NCBI GenBank assembly: GCA_027257055.1
Contig: JAPVLO010000982.1
Location: 62,001 to 126,000, forward strand
Reading direction: 5' to 3'
Length of the DNA: 64,000 nt
Source of the DNA: Cephalopachus bancanus
Taxonomy: Eukaryota; Chordata; Mammalia; Primates; Tarsiidae
Shown: in pieces, positions 59,383-64,000 of the stretch
Layout: every line of letters begins with the position of its first letter
Numbering within the stretch: position 1 is the stretch's first letter
Notes under the pieces: generated by a model
Seen by the model: the letters and a program-made list of their open reading frames with translations, nothing else
The model's database searches: none
Told to the model about the DNA's origin: nothing
Translations under genes and position numbers: made by a program

Positions 59383-60775
59383 TGCCGGGAGCTGCAAACA
59401 CTAGTAAAAGTAAGGTAAAAGGGACCTGAAAATAGGAAAAATGCTGGCTGGGAGTAAAATGCGGCCATGACGGAGGCAAAGCCCCATGGATCCTGTTGAT
59501 GGACCTTCCCTAACTTTGAAGGATTGCATGCATAGGCTAGAGAATGTTCCCTCTTTAATTGAGATAATAGATGCGCTAATGGATGATGGCATTTTGACAG
59601 CAAAAATTATACATAGGCATAATGGAAGTAAAATTGCAGCAAAAAAGGTACCCCTTAGAATGTGCAAGGATGTGGAATTAGCAGTAAACCTATGTATAAA
59701 AATGTGAAAAAGGCTCAACAGCAAAAATTTCCCCCCTGAAGGGACAAGGAAAAGCAAATTTTGAAACTTTTAGCTAAAAAGGAAAAACAAGTGCTTCCTT
59801 ATACCCTTTATAAGTAACAATATTGACAGTTGTGATTGATGAGGGAGTGAGAAACTGAGACAGTGTCTCCAAAACAGGTGTTTTCAGGAAAAACAAGTCA
59901 CAGACATGCCTTTTGATTTAAGAAATATTATAGTTTAATTAGAAAGAGGGTTAAAATTAAAGTAAGGATTAGAATTAAATAAATAGTTATAATTAAAAGA
60001 TAAATGTTTAATATAGATGTAGGTATTAGTAAAATATAAGGAATAGGAAATAATTAAGTTTTAAGGTAAACTTAAAATTATACACACTTAATGTAGGTTT
60101 AAAATTAAATACATTTAGGATTAGAAGTAAGATTAAGTTCATATATAAGTGTAGATTAAGACATGTTTTGTTTAGAAATATAAAATGTAAATAACAAGTA
60201 ATATAAAATGTAAATAACAAGAAAATAACAAGTAATATAGATAAGGCAATTAGAATTAAGAAAGTTAAATTTTCAAATTAATAGCATTAAGAATTCATAG
60301 TGGGTAAGATAAGGGTAGTTATATAAAAGAAAAAACAAGTCAATATACTGCTGCTAAAAGTATATATAAGGGTAGTATTAAGAAAATAGATTAGTAAAGG
60401 AAAATAAATAGAATAGCAAAGGGAAGAGATTCAGTTGGCCTAGAGGTCACAGAATGTCACTGATAAATTGGCAGCTGGTATTTTGTTACACCACCTGGTA
60501 GCAGGAAGAAAAAAAATGAAACTTGTAAAGGTCAACTTCCCCATAAACAAAAGAAAAAACACGATGTAAACATTTAATGTGTAACATGGGATACATTTTG
60601 TGGGTAGGGAGATCAGTAAAAAAACTATACAAGCTTGTAAGAATTGAATAAAAATTGGCAGAGCCTTGAGCTCTCCCCAGGAAGAGGATTTCTGTCATTT
60701 TCATCTTTTCTTTTTTGCCACTTCCCGATTCCCACGTCTCAAGCCCTGACTCTCTCCTGGAGCTGGATTCCAGCA
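59383..60775 (+). mobile_element. Solo LTR, class II type, 1,393 bp
   Basis: Starts TGCCGGGAGCTGC and ends GGATTCCAGCA, giving TG...CA ends with an exact 6-bp flanking duplication. AATAAA lies at 60647-60652, with a pyrimidine-rich U5-like end. A long stretch at about 59935-60300 is made of short AT-rich units around ATTAAAATTAAA and TTAGAATTAAA. The start resembles that of the solo LTR at 33730-34920 (minus), which also carries an AT-rich middle, so both may belong to one family. The 73-residue frame at 59486-59707 has no recognised motif. Confidence 0.85.
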
Positions 60776-60781
60776 CTAAGC
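60776..60781. repeat. Target duplication of second solo LTR, right
   Basis: CTAAGC, an exact copy of 59377-59382. Confidence 0.88.
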
Positions 60782-61989
60782 CAGGGAAAATGAGGATCAA
60801 TTGGAACACCAAACTTCACTTATATGAAGACCACTTTACCTAATACTGACTTGCACCCTTCTTCTTTATAGTAAATTAAAAAAGGATATCTGTACTTGTC
60901 TGCTTATTGCAGTGCTAGTCACAATAGAAAAATAATGGAATTAATTTATGTACTCACCAAAAATTGACTGGATAAATAAATTGTGGTATATATACATTCC
61001 ATGAAACATCACACACTTATAAAAAGGGATGAAATTGTGTCCTTTTCAGCAATATGATGGGACTGGAGATCATCTTAACTGAATTGACTCAGAAACAGAA
61101 TGTCAAATGCCATATGTTCTCATATATGGGCACTAAATGCTAACAAAAATTGGAATAATATACACTGAAGGAACCAATAAAAAAGGCGATGGGAAGGGAT
61201 GTTTGCAATCAGAAATTGCTTATTGTATACAATGTTCACTCCATCAACATTCTGGATATGACTTAGAATGAGAGGAAAAAATGTAAAGGTAAATAAGTTT
61301 AACTCTTTACAGCTATACAAGCAACAGGGTCCAAGACCAACTTTTACATATTTTGCACCAAAACAGACAATTCTCAAACTCATAAACTTTGTTTCATAAG
61401 ATGTTTGTATTAGGACAGTGTGGCTGGTATCACAGGAAAGATGTAAATAATTGCTCAAAGAGTAGATTAGAAAAAGTTTACTTAATAGGTGTATTAGAAA
61501 ATAAAATGTTGATCTACCTCCTAAAGATTGGACAGCATTCCAAACACTAAAAAGGGTGTCAGTTAAAAATTAGGAACCAGGGGTTTATAAAGGTTTTTTA
61601 TTTTCTTTGAGCTGGAAATGAAAGTTGTTTAATATGCAAAACATATCCATGTGAATGTAACAGTAGGAAAACTGAGAGGGAGATTATCATTGCCATGGAA
61701 ATTAACTGCTTAGTGCAGCAGTGGCATGAGTTTCATACAGTTGACCATGCAGACAGAGACAGAAAGAAAAGCCCAAGATCTGTAAAAGAAAGTTTCAAGA
61801 CACAAATGTAAGTTCTAAATGTCCTTGAATTTAAAAAACAAAAAGTCATTTAGGTAGGGTAAAGAAACATTCTTGGGGAAATTGTAGGAGGACTGGAGTC
61901 ATCAAAATGGTTTATTTCTTTTATCTTGGTATCCAAATTGTTTGTTATGCAAGTTTCCTAGAAACCCATACTCAAAGCAAGATATTAAT

Positions 61990-62001
61990 GAAAAAAATCC
62001 T
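61990..62001. repeat. Target duplication of short L1, left
   Basis: GAAAAAAATCCT, repeated exactly at 62294-62305. Confidence 0.92.
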
Positions 62002-62293
62002 CTGTAATACTCAGTGACTTTTCACAGAAACAAAGATCTGAGTACCACATGCTCTCACTCATAAGCGGATGCTGAGCAATTTTCATAACATTGTATGAAA
62101 GGAATTGGCAGTAGTGGAAAACTGCCAGGGGAGGGAGTGGGGGTGGAGGAGTGGCACACTTCATCAATAAAGGTACCTGATTTCAAATTAGGTGATATGG
62201 GGACCAAAGGGAGGACCATTATGTACAATGACTATTTGTATACATAACCCTGAATTGCATTCCATATCTTTAAAATAAAAATTTTTTTAAAAA
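62002..62293 (+). mobile_element. 5'-truncated L1, 292 bp, with 12-bp target duplication
   Basis: Contains the end of ORF2 and the 3' UTR, ending AAAATAAAAATTTTTTTAAAAA. It matches the 3' end of the L1 at 55560-55790, including the AAAACTGCCAGGGGAGGG-type segment. A perfect 12-bp duplication flanks it. Confidence 0.93.
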
Positions 62294-62305
62294 GAAAAAA
62301 ATCCT
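62294..62305. repeat. Target duplication of short L1, right
   Basis: GAAAAAAATCCT, an exact copy of 61990-62001. Confidence 0.92.
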
Positions 62306-63890
62306 TGTGGATTTTTTTACTGGTAAAGAGGTTACAATTTTACTAGTGTTACTCATGGTGGCTTTCCACAGTGGAGTTAATTAAACTTATTTTAGAGCAA
62401 ATAAGAGTTAGCAGACTTCATTGGTAATATTAGTAAAATATTATTTACTAAAGCATACCAGTAATTGGTAGTCATAATAAAACAAAATTATAACCCAATG
62501 CCCAGCTGCCTGCAATGACTGTGGCAACTTCCTTTTGGCTTTTTTGCTTGTTTGGTCCTTTCATTTCCTTCTCTTAATATTTTGAAATTCTGGGAATAGG
62601 GATGAAGGTTATTCTTCTGTAACTGCTTCCTGCTGAATTGGGGCATATGGATGTTTCTTTCTAGGATAAGAAGACTGGAATTTAGGATGAAAGCTCAGGA
62701 AGCAAAATATTTAATGACTACATGTGAAATCATGAGCAAAAGCACAATCAACTATGATTTAAAATATTATAATAAAAAGTGCTATAACAACCAAAACAAT
62801 ATTGGAAAGTTGGAAATAATCTTGTAAAGTAAAAGTATGTTTAGGCAAAGTTTTCAAACTTTTCATAATTCAAGATTTTTAATTGTTACTCCTCTATAGT
62901 GGTATCAAAAATACTGCTCATTATTTCAGAAAGACTCTCAGCTTTAGCTAACAGAAAATTTATTTCCATATGGTTAGCAATAATACAGTGTTTGATTTTT
63001 TCTTCCTCCCTGTTAAGTATGGCCAATATTCTAGAAGTGTGTTCTGTGATATAGTGGTCATGACATTTTAAAGCTTGGATACTAGGCAGGAAGTAATTAG
63101 TACTAGCAATTCTAGCTGTCTGGAATCCTGCCAGAGGGAACTATCTGGTACCCATGAGGGCCTGGACAAAATCATGGGTCTAGATTTGGATATTCCTGCA
63201 GTCTAAGTTCTCTGCAACTTTTATAATGTGATTTAACTTTGAGACCTCAGTGCAGGCTTCCTCCCAGCAGTACTGCTTCTTCACAAGGGAGTCAATTAGA
63301 TGCTATAAGTTGACTATGGTAATTTGCTAAAACAACAGCACTACTGAGAAAGCAAACAGTGATTAAACTTTTGATAGGAGCAAACTCCTAAGGAGATTGC
63401 ACTATGAGTGAAAATTAGGTTTCTGCTGTGTGAGACTGCAGGATCCTGCCACTTCTGTATGCAGGGAAGTGATGAATATCACTGCCCCATGCTTAGAGGA
63501 TGTGCTGATTTTAAAATTCCATGGACTTATTAGTGGGCCTGGTTTAACCCGATCTTTAGGTGGCAAGGTAGAGTTCAGTGTTACACACATTTCTTGAAAT
63601 GCAGCTACAAGAGGATGTTGGTAATGGTAGAAGTCACTGATGGAATCACAGTAAGAGTTTTGTTACCCAGGAGGTCACCGTATGGTGTTGGAGGATTACC
63701 TCCTGGTAGTGGGCCACTTAAAAATAGGGTAGACACAAGTAGGACAGACAGCAAGCCTGAAGCATCCATTTTGTGTCAGGTTACTTAAAGTAATTTCCAA
63801 GCAGAGGATTCTAATATCTACTAGCATAGGGAAACCTTACAAGCACCATTGTTTATCTGCTGTGCCTTGTTTTACAGGAAACCTAGAGAT

Positions 63891-64000
<110 letters not shown>

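Larger units (their letters stand above)
44237..61270 (+). mobile_element. Host L1 (old), split into three pieces by nested insertions
   Basis: Plus-strand L1 ORF2 runs 44237-46545, stops, resumes at about 55796-55997, stops, and resumes at about 60870-61270. The three pieces follow one another in L1 order with no obvious loss: 55800 continues the ORF2 text that ended at 46545, and 60870 continues the text that ended at 55997. An RT fragment at 45058-45378 has FTVD where FADD is expected (45256-45267). This ordering separates the nested insertions from one another. Confidence 0.8.
61271..63890. other. Unassigned sequence with one short L1 insertion
   Basis: Apart from the L1 tail at 62002-62293, I recognise no gene, RNA or repeat family here. 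Frames are short. Composition is mixed; about 62500-63850 is less AT-rich and could be unique sequence or an old ERV remnant. Confidence 0.45.

Noticed and set aside
59486..59707. 73-residue frame considered as part of a retroviral gene
   Set aside because: It lies within a solo LTR bounded by an exact 6-bp duplication and I find no motif.

Overview
The window is repeat-dense mammalian DNA, most likely from a non-anthropoid primate. It carries at least a dozen dimeric 7SL-derived, Alu-like SINEs, and two-arm Alu of this kind is a primate trait. Their sequence does not fit the human AluJ/S/Y pattern or the lemur and galago types I know. A tarsier is my best guess, but that is an inference. LINE-1 sequence is the largest component. 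I found no intact host protein-coding gene, tRNA, rRNA, microRNA or CRISPR array. Every long open frame I could assign belongs to a decayed retroelement.

Layout. 1-6.73 kb: two minus-strand L1 copies head to tail, then a large CTTT/CCTT tract with a decayed Alu. 7.2-14.45 kb: an old minus-strand L1, split by Alu copies and by a younger L1 that carries a twin-priming inversion. 14.73 kb: a perfect 102-bp palindrome. 15.46-25.36 kb: a minus-strand class I-type endogenous retrovirus with paired LTRs, a polypurine tract and a tRNA-Gly-like primer site, split by a 4.7-kb L1 with a perfect 14-bp target duplication. 25.4-29.9 kb: unassigned sequence, Alu copies and a probable old L1 5' half.

29.9-37.47 kb is a decayed minisatellite-like array (family A) whose orientation flips twice. 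A 1,191-bp class II-type solo LTR with a perfect 6-bp target duplication sits inside it. 37.8-39.7 kb is a second decayed array (family B, about 50-bp period) containing an 89-bp inverted repeat. 39.7-43.6 kb: old minus-strand L1.

43.6-61.3 kb is a nest. Two tandem Alu copies are followed by an old plus-strand L1 that is interrupted twice. Interruption 1 (about 46.55-55.79 kb) joins a gammaretrovirus-like LTR-gag-pro-pol remnant directly to an L1 ORF2-3' UTR segment. The host L1 resumes where it stopped, which raises the possibility of a single chimeric insertion. Interruption 2 (about 56.0-60.87 kb) is another L1 carrying a small L1 tail and a second solo LTR (1,393 bp, perfect 6-bp target duplication). 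61.3-63.9 kb is mostly unassigned, with one short L1 flanked by a perfect 12-bp duplication. The window ends in a CA/GA microsatellite.

The elements do not work together as a pathway. The window records successive retrotransposition, LTR recombination, satellite decay and local inversion. All retroviral reading frames are broken by stops, frameshifts or loss of key motifs.
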